Shown here in pieces: positions 40,595-51,305 of a stretch of 64,000 nucleotides of DNA. The translations under genes were made by a program, and so were the position numbers. The DNA comes from Streptomyces sp. NBC_00239 (lineage in GTDB: Bacteria; Actinomycetota; Actinomycetes; Streptomycetales; Streptomycetaceae). The notes below the pieces were generated by a model. That model was not told where the DNA came from, ran no database searches, and saw nothing but the letters and a program-made list of their open reading frames with translations. The stretch is from NCBI RefSeq assembly GCF_036194065.1, contig NZ_CP108095.1:4030001-4094000 (forward strand), read 5' to 3'. The stretch's first letter is position 1; the number at the start of each line of letters is the position of its first letter.

Positions 40595-41983
40595 ATGCCG
40601 CAGTCGCATCCCGGGGCCGAACCGCCCGCCGCGGGGAGGCCTGCCGGTAAGCCCGGCGGCGGCCCCGCCGGTCCGCCCGCAGCGGCGCAGCCGGAGGAGG
40701 CGGAGGTCCTGCGGCACCTGCTCCGCAGCCCCGGATACCTCAAACTGCTCGGCTTCTGCGCCCTCATCGGCGTCCCGGTGTCCCTCGCCGCCTTCTGGTT
40801 CCTCGTCGCGCTGCACAAGGTGGAGCACGCGCTGTGGACGGACATCCCGGAGGCGCTCGGCCACGACACCCCGCCCTGGTGGTGGCCGCTGCCGCTGCTG
40901 CTCCTCGCCGGCACGGTCGTCGGCCTGGTCGCCAAACACCTGCGCGGCGGCGGCGGGCACGTCCCCGCGTCCGGGCTGCACACGGGCGGCGCCACGTCGG
41001 CCGCGCTGCCCGGGGTCGTCATCGCGGCGCTGGCCTGCCTGCCGTTCGGCGCGGTGCTCGGACCGGAGGGCCCGCTGATCGCGCTGGGCGGCGGGCTGGC
41101 CGTGCTGTTCCGGAACCTGGCCCAGGTGCCGGCCACCGCGCAGAGCACCGCGCTCATGGGCGCGGCCGGAGCGGCCGCCGCGGTCGCCGCGATCTTCGGC
41201 AATCCGCTGGTGGCCGCGGTGCTGCTGATCGAAGTGGCGGGCGTGGGCGGGCCGCAGCTGTTCGCGGTGATGCTGCCCGCCCTGCTGTCCAGCGGAGTCG
41301 GCTCCCTGGTCTTCACGGGCCTCGGCCGGTGGACCGGGCTGGCGACGGGCAACCTCTCCGTGCACCACGGCGGGCCGCTGCCCCGCCTGGACGCGGCGGA
41401 CGTGGTGTGGGCGGTGGTCATCGCCGGGGCCCTCGCCGTCGCCCTGCACCCGGTGCTGGCCGGAGCCCGGGCGATCGCCGGGTACGTCGCGGCCCGGCCC
41501 TTCGTACGGACCGTGCTGTGCGCGCTCGGCGCGGCGGCCTGCGCCTGCCTGTACGCGCTGATCACCGGCCGCTCGCCCGGCGAGGTCGCCCTGTCCGGGC
41601 AGGCGACGCTGGCCACACTGGCCGCCGACCCGCACGCCTGGGGCGTCGGCGCGCTGCTCGCCGTCCTGCTGTTCAAGGGCGTCGCGTACGCGCTGTGCCT
41701 CGGCAGTCTGCGCGGCGGTCCGGTGTTCCCCGCGCTGTTCCTCGGCGCGGTGGCGGGCGTACTGCTCGCGCCGCTGCCGGGCCTGGGGGCCGTACCCGCG
41801 ATGGCGGCGGGCCTGGCCGCGGCCGCGGCGGCCACGCTGCGGCTGCCGGTGAGCAGTGTGGTGCTGGTGGTGCTGTTGCTTGGCAGCGCGGCGATGATGC
41901 CGGTGGTGATTTTGGCGGTCGTGGTGGCGTTCGTGGTGACGGAGCTGTTGCCGGTGGCGCCTGGGGCGCCTGCGGCGCCGTAG
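40595..41983 (+). CDS. ClC-family chloride channel or antiporter
   Basis: A 462-residue protein from ATG 40595, three bases after the K+ channel stop. After a Pro/Gly-rich head come about ten hydrophobic segments. The G-A-V-L-G-P-E-G-P motif holds the gating Glu; G-G-P-V-F-P-A-L-F-L-G matches the third conserved motif; the first (G-S-G-I-P) is reduced to H-V-P-A-S-G-L. So anion selectivity may be altered. Together with the K+ channel it could balance charge in salt movement across the membrane. Confidence 0.9.
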   Translation: MPQSHPGAEPPAAGRPAGKPGGGPAGPPAAAQPEEAEVLRHLLRSPGYLKLLGFCALIGVPVSLAAFWFLVALHKVEHALWTDIPEALGHDTPPWWWPLPLLLLAGTVVGLVAKHLRGGGGHVPASGLHTGGATSAALPGVVIAALACLPFGAVLGPEGPLIALGGGLAVLFRNLAQVPATAQSTALMGAAGAAAAVAAIFGNPLVAAVLLIEVAGVGGPQLFAVMLPALLSSGVGSLVFTGLGRWTGLATGNLSVHHGGPLPRLDAADVVWAVVIAGALAVALHPVLAGARAIAGYVAARPFVRTVLCALGAAACACLYALITGRSPGEVALSGQATLATLAADPHAWGVGALLAVLLFKGVAYALCLGSLRGGPVFPALFLGAVAGVLLAPLPGLGAVPAMAAGLAAAAAATLRLPVSSVVLVVLLLGSAAMMPVVILAVVVAFVVTELLPVAPGAPAAP

Positions 41984-42040
41984 TGAGGGCGCCCCAGGCC
42001 GGGGCGTCGGCCGGTACCCGGCCCCAGCCGGGTCGGACTT

Positions 42041-42420
42041 GGGGCTCCGCCCCAAACCCCGCGCCTCAAACGCCGGCGGGGCTGGATGTTGGCCCTCAGG
42101 GCGCCGGCGAAGCTGAAGGGCGTGCCCCGGTCAGCCCGGCGGGGCTGGATGTGGCCCCTCAAGGCGCCGGCGAAGCTGAAGGGCGTGCCCCGGTCAGCCC
42201 GGCGGGGCTGGATGTGGCCCCTCAAGGCGCCGGCGAAGCTGAAGGGCGTGCCCCGGTCAGCCCGGCGGGGCTGGATGTGGCCCCTCAAGGCGCCGGCGAA
42301 GCTGAAGGGCGTGCCCCGGTCAGCCCGGCGGGGCTGGATGTGGCCCCTCAAGGCGCCGGCGAAGCTGAAGGGGCGCCGCGGGCGGCCGGCGGGGCTGGAT
42401 GTTGCCCCTCTGAGGGGGCG
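42041..42420. repeat. 62-bp tandem repeat array with GC-rich intergenic element
   Basis: A block GGGGCTCCGCCCCAAACCCC followed by GCGCCTCAAACGCCGGCGGG starts at 42041. From 42073 a unit of 62 bases (CCGGCGGGGCTGGATGTGGC with a CTCAAGGCGCCGGCGAAGCT part) recurs at about 42136, 42198, 42260 and 42322, and a partial copy at 42386. The central copies look identical. The array fills most of the gap between the ClC gene and the flotillin gene; frames through it are repetitive and not taken as genes. Confidence 0.9.
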
Positions 42421-42422
42421 GG

Positions 42423-43937
42423 TCAGTCGGTGATCGGGATGGGGTGGGAGGGGGCCGGGTCGGCGGGGGCGTTGCGGGGCGCCGGGTCGGCCGGGGTGGG
42501 GGCGTTGCGGGGGGCCGGGACGGCGGTCTCGTCGTGCGGGGGGTTCATCGTGGACAGGAGTTGGCGGGCGAGGCCCAGCCCCGTACCGCCCATCGTCAGC
42601 GCCTTCGCGAACATCTCCGACATCCCCTCGGCCCCGTTCAGCAACACCATGTGCTCCACGTTCCCGAATGCACTCGCCCCCGCCTCCACGATCTTCGGCC
42701 AGTTCTCGGCGAGCTGCTGGGCGACCACCGCCTCCTGGTTCTCGGCCAGCGCCGCCGCCCGCGCCTTGATCGCTTCGGCCTCCGCGAGGCCCTTCGCCTT
42801 CGCCGAGGCAGCCGCCGCCAGGCCCCGCGCCTGGGTCGCCGCCGCCTCCGCCTCACCGGTGGCCCGGGTCGCCGTCGCGGCCGCGAGGCCGCGCGCCTCC
42901 GTGGCCTGGGCCTCGGCGGCCGCGGCCGTCTTCACCCGGGTCGCCTCGGCCGCCGCCGCGAGTTCCGTCTCCTGCGCCTTCGCCTGCGCGGCCGAGATCC
43001 GCGCGTCGCGTTCCGCCTCGGCGATGGTCCGCTTCTCGTACGCCCGCGCGTCCGCCGGCTTGCGCACGTCCGCCTGGAGCTGCTGCTCGCGCCGTTGCGC
43101 CTCCAGCTGCGCGACCCGGGTCTCCTGGACCACGACCTCCTGCCGGGCCGCGGCCTCTGACAGCGGTCCGGCCAGCCTCGCGGTGGCCGCCGCCTTGTCC
43201 CGTTCGGCCTGGTAGCCGGCCTGGAGGATCTCGCTGTCCCGGGTGGCCTCGGCCATCCGGGCGAAGGCGGTCTGTTCGGCCTCCGTCGCCAGCCGGTTCG
43301 CCTCGGCCTGCGCGATCCGCGCGTCCCGCTGCACCGCCGCCGCGTGCGGCATCGCGAGGTTCTTGATGTAGCCGGTCGGGTCCTCGATCTCGTGGATCTG
43401 GAGCGAGTCGACGATCAGGCCCAGCTTCTCCATCTCCGTGCCGCAGGCCGCGCGGGCCTGACCGGTGAGCTTCTCGCGGTCCCGGATCATGTCCTCGACC
43501 GTCAACCCGCCGACGATGGACCGCAGATGGCCGGCGAACACGATGTGGACCCGCTCCGGCATCAGCTTCTGCTGGTCGAGGAAGCGGCGGGCCGCGTTGG
43601 CGATCGAGACGAAGTCGTCGCCGACCTTGAAGATGACCACGCCCCGCACCTTCAGCGGGATGCCCTGCTGGGTCACGCACTCCACCGACAGCTGGGTCTC
43701 GTTCAGGTCCAGCGACAGCTTCCGCACCGCCTGTACGCCGGGCACCACGAAGGTGCCGCGACCGGTGACGATCCGGAAGCCCATGCCCTCGCCCAGGCCC
43801 TCGGTCTTGTGTGTGGAACCCGAGATGACCAGCGCCTCGTTGGGCTCGGCCACCCGCCACATCAGCTTGAACAGGCCGATCACGACCGCGATTCCGGCGA
43901 GAACGGATCCCGCCACCACACCGATGACCATCGGCAT
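42423..43937 (-). CDS. Flotillin-like SPFH/Band 7 protein
   Basis: A 504-residue protein starting at ATG 43937. One N-terminal hydrophobic helix (V-I-G-V-V-A-G-S-V-L-A-G-I-A-V-V-I-G) is followed by an SPFH domain (residues about 40-200, with G-R-G-T-F-V-V-P and L-R-S-I-V-G-G-L-T-V-E-D-M). A long Ala/Glu/Gln coiled coil (230-430) with A-E-A-x-R-x-A repeats follows. The end is Pro-rich. Flotillins organise membrane microdomains; the NfeD-like gene upstream is its usual partner. Confidence 0.92.
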   Translation of the reverse strand: MPMVIGVVAGSVLAGIAVVIGLFKLMWRVAEPNEALVISGSTHKTEGLGEGMGFRIVTGRGTFVVPGVQAVRKLSLDLNETQLSVECVTQQGIPLKVRGVVIFKVGDDFVSIANAARRFLDQQKLMPERVHIVFAGHLRSIVGGLTVEDMIRDREKLTGQARAACGTEMEKLGLIVDSLQIHEIEDPTGYIKNLAMPHAAAVQRDARIAQAEANRLATEAEQTAFARMAEATRDSEILQAGYQAERDKAAATARLAGPLSEAAARQEVVVQETRVAQLEAQRREQQLQADVRKPADARAYEKRTIAEAERDARISAAQAKAQETELAAAAEATRVKTAAAAEAQATEARGLAAATATRATGEAEAAATQARGLAAAASAKAKGLAEAEAIKARAAALAENQEAVVAQQLAENWPKIVEAGASAFGNVEHMVLLNGAEGMSEMFAKALTMGGTGLGLARQLLSTMNPPHDETAVPAPRNAPTPADPAPRNAPADPAPSHPIPITD

Positions 43938-44148
43938 TCGCCCCCTTCGTGCGACGCCGCACGGCGTCGACGAGGGCGATTGTGCGCCCGCCCGCACCGG
44001 CGCAGAAGATCCCGGGAACGGCTTGTCGCCATCTTGATGCGCAACGGGGTCCGCGCGCGGACAAACGCGCGGACAAAGACGCGCCGCGGGGCGCCGTAAG
44101 CCCGTACGCCGCGGGCGGCCGTCAGCCGTACGCCGGGGGCCGCGTACG

Positions 44149-44361
44149 TCAGCCGTACGCAGCGGCCACGTACACGGTGCGCGGCGGCATGTACTCGACC
44201 ACCGTCACCACCGACCCGACCTCGAAGCGCTCGCCCGCGAGCGCCGGGTGCGCGAGGAAGGCCTCCGCGCCGCCCCGCACCGCGATCATGACCTCTCCGA
44301 CCGTGCCGGGCCCCACCGTCCCGGTCACCCGTCCGGACCGCCCCACCATGTCCTCAGCCAT
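44149..44361 (-). CDS. NfeD-like OB-fold protein (70 aa)
   Basis: A 70-residue protein from ATG 44361. It reads as a single OB barrel: V-G-R-S-G-R-V-T-G-T-V-G-P-G-T-V-G-E-V-M-I, F-E-V-G-S-V-V-T-V-V-E-Y and R-T-V-Y-V-A. This is the C-terminal domain of NfeD-type partners of flotillins, here without membrane helices. It is upstream of the flotillin gene on the same strand, with a 210-base gap that could hold a promoter. Confidence 0.7.
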   Translation of the reverse strand: MAEDMVGRSGRVTGTVGPGTVGEVMIAVRGGAEAFLAHPALAGERFEVGSVVTVVEYMPPRTVYVAAAYG

Positions 44362-44499
44362 GCCCGGAGCGTAGCCGGGGGCCGCCCGCGCGGACGTCGT
44401 GCCGGACAACCTCCCCCACCACGCAGAAATCTGAAAGACCGTCACATTCGGCGGGTCGCGGCACTAGGAACCTCCGGGCCCGCTCGCTACCCTCCGCGC

Positions 44500-45582
44500 A
44501 TGATTTCCACGGTTGTCTGGGGTACCGGCAACGTGGGCCGCGCCGCCATCCGAGCCGTCGAGGCCCACCCGGACCTGCAACTCACGTCCGTGCTCGTCCA
44601 CAGTCCCGGGAAGGTCGGCCGCGACGCGGGCGAACTCGCCGGGCTCGACCAGGTGTTGGGGGTCGCCGCCACCGACGACATCGAAGCCGTACTGGCAGCC
44701 CGACCGCAGGCCGTCGTGTACGCGGCCTCCGGCGACATCCGCCCCGACGACGCGCAGGCCGACGTCGTCCGGGCCATCCGGGCCGGCGCCGTGGTCGTCA
44801 CCCCGGCCCTCTACGCCTTCTACGACCAGCTGGGCGCCCCGCCCGAGCTGCGCGACCCGGTGCTCGACGCCGTCGCGGCGGGCGGCGGCTCACTCTTCGT
44901 CTCCGGCGTCGACCCGGGCTGGGGCAACGACGTCCTGCCCCTGCTGGTCAGCGGCCTCGGCAGCACCGTCGACGCGATCCGCTGCCAGGAGATCTTCGAC
45001 TACTCCACGTACGACCAGGAGGAGTCGGTGCGGGTGCTGGTCGGCATGGGGCAGCCCATGGACTACGACCCGCCCATGCTGCTGCCCTGCGTCCCGACGA
45101 TGGTGTGGGGCGGCCAGATCCGGCTGATGGCGCGGGCTCTCGGCGTCGAACTCGACGAGATACGCGAGACCTTGGACCGGCGCCCGCTCGACGCGGACGT
45201 CACCACCCGCACGATGGGCGAGTTCGCGGCCGGCACCCAGGGGGCGGTGCGGTTCGAGGTGCAGGGCATCGTCGAGGGCGAGCCGCGCATCGTCATCGAG
45301 CACGTCACCCGCATCCACCGGGACTGCGCGCCGGACTGGCCGGTGCCGCCGGACGGCGGGGACGGCGCCCACCGGGTGATCGTCGAGGGCCGGCCGCGCA
45401 TCGAGGTCACCGTCGAGGCCTCCGACGAGGGCGAGAACCGCTCCGCCGGCGGCAACGCCACCGCCGTCGGCCGGCTGGTCGGCGCGATCGACTGGCTGGT
45501 CGCCGCGGAACCCGGACTGTACGACGCACTCGACGTCCCCCTGCGCCCCGCCGTCGGCAGACTCGGAAGGAAACGGCCGTGA
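44500..45582 (+). CDS. DapB/amino acid dehydrogenase-like NAD(P)-binding protein
   Basis: A 360-residue protein. A Rossmann start V-V-W-G-T-G-N-V-G-R-A-A-I and further segments (V-V-Y-A-A-S-G-D, F-V-S-G-V-D-P-G-W-G-N-D, W-G-G-Q-I) fit the dihydrodipicolinate-reductase-like or 2,4-diaminopentanoate dehydrogenase group, common in actinomycetes with unknown substrates. It overlaps the CMD gene by the GTGA junction, so the two work together. ATG 44500 lies after a G-rich stretch. Confidence 0.82.
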   Translation: MISTVVWGTGNVGRAAIRAVEAHPDLQLTSVLVHSPGKVGRDAGELAGLDQVLGVAATDDIEAVLAARPQAVVYAASGDIRPDDAQADVVRAIRAGAVVVTPALYAFYDQLGAPPELRDPVLDAVAAGGGSLFVSGVDPGWGNDVLPLLVSGLGSTVDAIRCQEIFDYSTYDQEESVRVLVGMGQPMDYDPPMLLPCVPTMVWGGQIRLMARALGVELDEIRETLDRRPLDADVTTRTMGEFAAGTQGAVRFEVQGIVEGEPRIVIEHVTRIHRDCAPDWPVPPDGGDGAHRVIVEGRPRIEVTVEASDEGENRSAGGNATAVGRLVGAIDWLVAAEPGLYDALDVPLRPAVGRLGRKRP

Positions 45583-46058
45583 ACATCGACATCCCCGAAG
45601 GCAAGCACCCCATCGAGTACGTGTGGGGCGACATGGTCCCCGAGATCGGGATGGCGGCCTCGAACTTCTCGCTGTCCGTGTACGCCCACACCACCCTGGG
45701 GCTGCGCGAGTTCGAGGCGGCCCGGCTGCGGATCGCACAGATCAACGGCTGCCTGTTCTGCCTGGACTGGCGCACCGACCGGGACGGCGAGAAGGTCGAG
45801 GAGGAGTTCGCGGGGGCGGTGGAGCAGTGGCGGACCACCGGCGCCTTCGACGACCGCACCCGGCTGGCGGCCGAGTACGCCGAGCGGTACGCGCTGGACC
45901 ACCACGGGCTCGACGAGGAGTTCTGGGCGCGGATGACCGCGCACTACAGCCAGCACGAGATCGTCGAGCTGACCATGAGCATCGGCTCCTGGCTCGCCTT
46001 CGGGCGGCTCAACCACGTGCTCGGCCTCGACGCGGTGTGCGTGCTGCCCGGGCACTGA
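45579..46058 (+). CDS. Carboxymuconolactone decarboxylase-family protein
   Basis: A 159-residue protein from GTG 45579. The AhpD/CMD signature C-L-F-C-L-D-W (C-x-x-C near residue 60) and L-R-I-A-Q-I-N-G before it are clear. It probably has a thiol-based peroxidase or a similar redox role. Coupled to the dehydrogenase-like gene. Confidence 0.88.
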   Translation: MNIDIPEGKHPIEYVWGDMVPEIGMAASNFSLSVYAHTTLGLREFEAARLRIAQINGCLFCLDWRTDRDGEKVEEEFAGAVEQWRTTGAFDDRTRLAAEYAERYALDHHGLDEEFWARMTAHYSQHEIVELTMSIGSWLAFGRLNHVLGLDAVCVLPGH

Positions 46059-46154
46059 GCGGGCGGGAGCGGGGGCGCGGGCGCGTACGGGCGGGATGCG
46101 CGTCCGGGGGCGCGTCCGGGCGGATGCGCGCACGGGGCGTGTCCCGGCGGGCCG

Positions 46155-46223
46155 GTGTGCGGAAGGGGGAAGGGGTGCGCCGGGATGCGCGCACGTGTGC
46201 GGAAGGGGGAAGGGGTGCGCCGG
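46155..46223. repeat. Two 29-base copies, 40 bases apart, in a G-rich gap
   Basis: The block beginning GTGTGCGGAAGGGGGAAGGG occurs at 46155-46183 and 46195-46223. The gap 46059-46292 is strongly biased (G on this strand) and holds no gene. Confidence 0.7.
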
Positions 46224-46292
46224 CCCGGCGTGCAGGCGGTCGGCCGGCCCGGCGTACCCCGTCCCTCCCTCTCCCGCTCCTCCCGTCCCGTC

Positions 46293-48047
<1,755 letters not shown>

Positions 48048-48061
48048 TTAAGCCCTGACGA

Positions 48062-48215
48062 AACCCGGCGCGCGGAGCGCAACATCCAGCCTCGCCGGCG
48101 CTGCGTGCGGCAACTTCCAGCCTCGCCGGCGTTTGAGGCGCAACCCCCAGCCTCGCCGGCGTTTGAGGCGCGGGGTTTGGGGCGGAGCCCCAAGACCAAC
48201 CCGGCTGGAGGTGGC
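48062..48215. repeat. GC-rich intergenic repeat family, second locus
   Basis: Copies of CAGCCTCGCCGGCG(T/C) lie near 48089, 48118 and 48149. The stretch 48149-48194 is the reverse complement of the element at 42041-42088, including GCGGGGTTTGGGGCGGAGCC at its end. It lies between choA and the AlkZ-like gene. Confidence 0.85.
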
Positions 48216-48221
48216 GTGGCG

Positions 48222-49373
48222 TCAGATGAGGAGGTGGGCCGGGGGGAGCGGGGGGAGTTTGGGCCACCAGTGGGCGTACCGGTGGTAGACCTGTGGGTCG
48301 CGGTCCGCGAGGAGGGCGGTCAGGGAGCGCGCCTCGTCGGCGAGTTGGCCCCACACCTCGTCCGGGAGCTCGTGGAACGCGGTCGCCTCGATGCCACCGC
48401 CGGCGGCGGGCCGCCACACACCGGCCACGTACCCGTCGACCAGCAGCGTCGGCAGCACGTCGCCGTTGCGGCGGATGACCAGCGGCCGGTACGCGGGCGG
48501 GATGATCCGGCTGCGGTCGGCGTACGCGAGCAGGGTGCTGTCCCACATGGCCATCAGCCGGGCCGGCGCCGGGGTGTCCGCAGCCGGGCGCGGCCGGTCC
48601 GGCACGTCGAACAGCTCCACGCCGTCCGGCCCCACCAGGCGTACGGTCTCGTCGGCGAGCGACAGCAGGGCCGTACGGGCCCGGGCCCGCTGGACCAGCG
48701 CGAACTGGGCCACGTCCGCAACCGACGCGGGCCCGAAGCCCTCCAGGTAGCGCCGCACCAGCGTCCGCAGGCCCGCCGCCTCCGCCGCCGCGTCCGCCGT
48801 GCCGGTGGGCGGCGGGGTGACCCGCGGCGCGAGGTAGGAGGGCCGGTGCCCGAACGACCACGGCGGGGCGGTCGGCGCGTGCACCAGCGGCGCGTGCACC
48901 CGCAGCCCCCACCAGGCGCCGGGCGGCGCCGGCGCGCCGAGCCGCTCTCCGAGCCACGCCTCGCACTCCGCGTTCGTACGGGGCCGGTCGGCGAACGCCA
49001 GCACCTCCGGGACCAGCGCGTCGGCGTCTTCGACGGTCAACCCGGACGCCGTGAACCGGCTGCCGAGCCGGGCGCCGCGCAGCACCGGCTGAACGGCCTC
49101 GCGGAAGGCCCGGTAGTCGTCGGCGTGCACGGCGTGCAGCGTGATCCGCATCAGGGTCGACTTGAGGACGGTGTGACGGGCGAACGCTTCGTCGAGGGCG
49201 GCCGGGTCGAAGTCGGCGAGGCGGTTCCACAGCGCCAGGTAGGGGGACGCGGGCTGCTGAGCCTGGAGGGCGACCACCCGCCGGATCCCGTCCTCGACCC
49301 CGAGCGGCTCCCGCCCCAGCAGCAACTGCCGCGCGAGCGTGGCCCGATTCAACTCCCGCCCCGAAATCTTCAT
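48222..49373 (-). CDS. AlkZ-like winged-helix DNA glycosylase family protein
   Basis: A 383-residue protein from ATG 49373. The Q-x-Q motif needed for crosslink glycosylases appears in A-L-Q-A-Q-Q-P-A-S-P-Y-L-A-L-W. Winged-helix blocks follow (P-A-S-V-A-D-V-A-Q-F, A-Y-R-P-L-V-I-R-R-N-G-D-V-L-P). The family (HTH_42, YcaQ/AlkZ) repairs interstrand crosslinks or azinomycin-type adducts. Such proteins often give self-protection to producers of DNA-alkylating compounds; no such cluster is in the window. Confidence 0.85.
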   Translation of the reverse strand: MKISGRELNRATLARQLLLGREPLGVEDGIRRVVALQAQQPASPYLALWNRLADFDPAALDEAFARHTVLKSTLMRITLHAVHADDYRAFREAVQPVLRGARLGSRFTASGLTVEDADALVPEVLAFADRPRTNAECEAWLGERLGAPAPPGAWWGLRVHAPLVHAPTAPPWSFGHRPSYLAPRVTPPPTGTADAAAEAAGLRTLVRRYLEGFGPASVADVAQFALVQRARARTALLSLADETVRLVGPDGVELFDVPDRPRPAADTPAPARLMAMWDSTLLAYADRSRIIPPAYRPLVIRRNGDVLPTLLVDGYVAGVWRPAAGGGIEATAFHELPDEVWGQLADEARSLTALLADRDPQVYHRYAHWWPKLPPLPPAHLLI

Positions 49374-49509
49374 CCCGCCCCGTCCCCTCGCACCACAACC
49401 CACGACCCCACCACCTCCATTCTCCGCCCCGCCTCCCGCACCGCGCTCCCCGCCCGAGGGGCATCCCCCCGCCCCGGCGGGGTGTGCCGCCCGGGCACCG
49501 GCCTCGGGG

Positions 49510-50613
49510 TCAGGCCGAGTTCAGGAAGGCCGCCTGGGTGGAGAGGTAGCCGGGGGCGTAGAGCGCTCGGGGGGCGAAGACCGCCGTGAGGGTGGACCGG
49601 AGCGGGGAGGACTCGACCGCCTCCGGGACGATGCCGTGCGTCGCGGCCGGATAGCGGACCACCCGCAACGCCCCACCCGACAACACCCGCCGGTACACCG
49701 CTTCCGTCTCCGCCACGTCCACGTTGAGGTCCCGCCCCCCGAGCACCAGCAGCACCCGCACCCCCCGCGGCACGGCCCGCAGATCGGCGGTCGCGTCCGC
49801 CCGGTGGTTGCGGACGATGAAGCGCCAGCGCCCCGGCGTGATGTCCGCCCCGTCATACGGCAGCCCCTTCCGCAGCAGGGCAAGCCGGTGCTCGCGCGCC
49901 GCGAGGGCCGCCCGTACCCGTTCCGGCGGCGCGCCCTCGTCGGCGAGTTCCGCCAGCGTGTTGTACCGGCCCTGGCGGAGCCAGTTGACGGCGGGCGAGA
50001 CGGCGATGACGAAGCGGATCCCCGGCGTGCGGGCGGCGACCTTCGGCAGGACCCAGCCGGCCTGGCTGATCCCCCACAGCCCGATCCGCCCGGGGTCGAT
50101 CTCCGGCCGCCCGCGGGCCCAGCCGATCGCGGCGGCCGTCTCGGCCGCCCGGTCGTCCATGGTCTGGTCCAGCCAGTCGCCCGCCGAGCCGGCGACCCCC
50201 GGTTTGTTCCAGGACAGCGACGCGTACCCGGCCCGGGCGAAGGCTTCCCACAGCGGCCGGTAGTACGTGTCGTGGGTGGCGTCGACCGGCCCGTCGCCGT
50301 GCACGAACACCACCAGTCCGGCGCGTCCGGCCGGCCGCTCGGGCAGGGCCAGCACCGCGTCGAGCGGGACCCCGCCGGGCCCGGGGATGGTGACCCGGCG
50401 CTCCTGGATCGCGTACGTGTTCTGCCAGACGGCCACGCCGGTGAGGGCGAGCGCGGTCACGACCGCGCCGAGCGCCATCCAGAGCACCATCCGCAGCGCG
50501 GTCCGCCGCCGACCCCGGCCCCCGCGCTGCCGGGCCCCGGCCCCACTCCCCGGTAAGCCTCCGACCCGTCCGGCCCACCCGACCGGTCCTGCCCATCCGA
50601 TCCACCGACGCAT
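49510..50613 (-). CDS. Membrane-anchored alpha/beta hydrolase
   Basis: A 367-residue protein from ATG 50613 with GGAG nine bases upstream. A basic head leads to one hydrophobic helix (V-L-W-M-A-L-G-A-V-V-T-A-L-A-L-T-G-V). The hydrolase core holds the F-V-H-G-D-G oxyanion segment, the nucleophile motif G-I-S-Q-A-G and a late A-T-H-G for the catalytic His. The N-terminal helix suggests an extracytoplasmic enzyme of the BAAT/dienelactone hydrolase type. Divergent from the GNAT/PaaX operon with a short shared promoter region. Confidence 0.86.
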   Translation of the reverse strand: MRRWIGWAGPVGWAGRVGGLPGSGAGARQRGGRGRRRTALRMVLWMALGAVVTALALTGVAVWQNTYAIQERRVTIPGPGGVPLDAVLALPERPAGRAGLVVFVHGDGPVDATHDTYYRPLWEAFARAGYASLSWNKPGVAGSAGDWLDQTMDDRAAETAAAIGWARGRPEIDPGRIGLWGISQAGWVLPKVAARTPGIRFVIAVSPAVNWLRQGRYNTLAELADEGAPPERVRAALAAREHRLALLRKGLPYDGADITPGRWRFIVRNHRADATADLRAVPRGVRVLLVLGGRDLNVDVAETEAVYRRVLSGGALRVVRYPAATHGIVPEAVESSPLRSTLTAVFAPRALYAPGYLSTQAAFLNSA

Positions 50614-50626
50614 TATTTCACTCTCC

Positions 50627-50638
50627 AAACGATCGTTT
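50627..50638. promoter_or_regulatory. Palindrome AAACGATCGTTT between divergent genes
   Basis: A 12-base perfect dyad at 50627-50638 is followed by the related word TTTCGAACGT. It sits in the 53-base gap between the hydrolase and GNAT genes, so a dimeric regulator (perhaps the adjacent PaaX-type protein) may control both. Confidence 0.5.
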
Positions 50639-50666
50639 CTATTTCGAACGTACTACACTCGTCCGC

Positions 50667-51305
50667 ATGGAGCTACGACACGAGGTGCCCGAGGGCGGCG
50701 AGGACCGGGTCGCCGAGCTGTACTGGGAGGCCTTCGGGCGGAAACTGGGCGCGGCCCTCGGCCCCGCCCCCGCCGGGCGCGCCTTCATCGCCGCGCACCT
50801 GCACCGGGACCGGGCCGTGACGGCGATCGAAGGCGGCCGGATCGTGGGGGTCGCCGGGTTCCGCGTCGGCGGGTACGGCCTCACCGGCGGCACCGCCGGG
50901 GACGTGCTGCGCGCGTACGGCGTGCCGCGCGGGCTGCTCCGGCTGCCGCTGCTCGCACTGCTGGAGCGCACCCCGGCCGCCGGCCAGCTGGTCATGGACG
51001 GCATCGCCGTCGACCCCGGCTGCCGGGGCTCCGGCATCGGCGGCCGGCTGCTCGCCGAGGTCTACGCGGTCGCCGCCGCACACGGCTGCACCGAGGTCCG
51101 GCTGGACGTCATCGACGTCAACCCGCGGGCCCGCGCCCTGTACGAACGGCAGGGCTTCAAAGCCGGGCGGACCGAGCAGACGCCCTGGCTGCGCCGCCTG
51201 ATGGGCTTCGGCGCGGTCACCACCATGCACCGCGCCATCACCCCCGCCGCGCCCCTCACCCCCGACACCCCTCACACCCCCCGCACCCCCGGAGCCGCCG
51301 CGTGA
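50667..51305 (+). CDS. GNAT N-acetyltransferase
   Basis: A 212-residue protein. The acetyl-CoA site appears as I-A-V-D-P-G-C-R-G-S-G-I-G-G-R-L-L, a good Q/R-x-x-G-x-G/A motif, and the fold ends with N-P-R-A-R-A-L-Y-E-R-Q-G-F. The C-terminus is a Pro/Thr tail. Substrate unknown. Its stop overlaps the PaaX-type gene start. Confidence 0.9.
   Translation: MELRHEVPEGGEDRVAELYWEAFGRKLGAALGPAPAGRAFIAAHLHRDRAVTAIEGGRIVGVAGFRVGGYGLTGGTAGDVLRAYGVPRGLLRLPLLALLERTPAAGQLVMDGIAVDPGCRGSGIGGRLLAEVYAVAAAHGCTEVRLDVIDVNPRARALYERQGFKAGRTEQTPWLRRLMGFGAVTTMHRAITPAAPLTPDTPHTPRTPGAAA

Noticed and set aside
42086..42433. Open frames on both strands through the 62-bp array encoding perfect protein repeats
   Set aside because: They arise from the DNA repeat itself, lack a ribosome binding site and are open in several frames at once.
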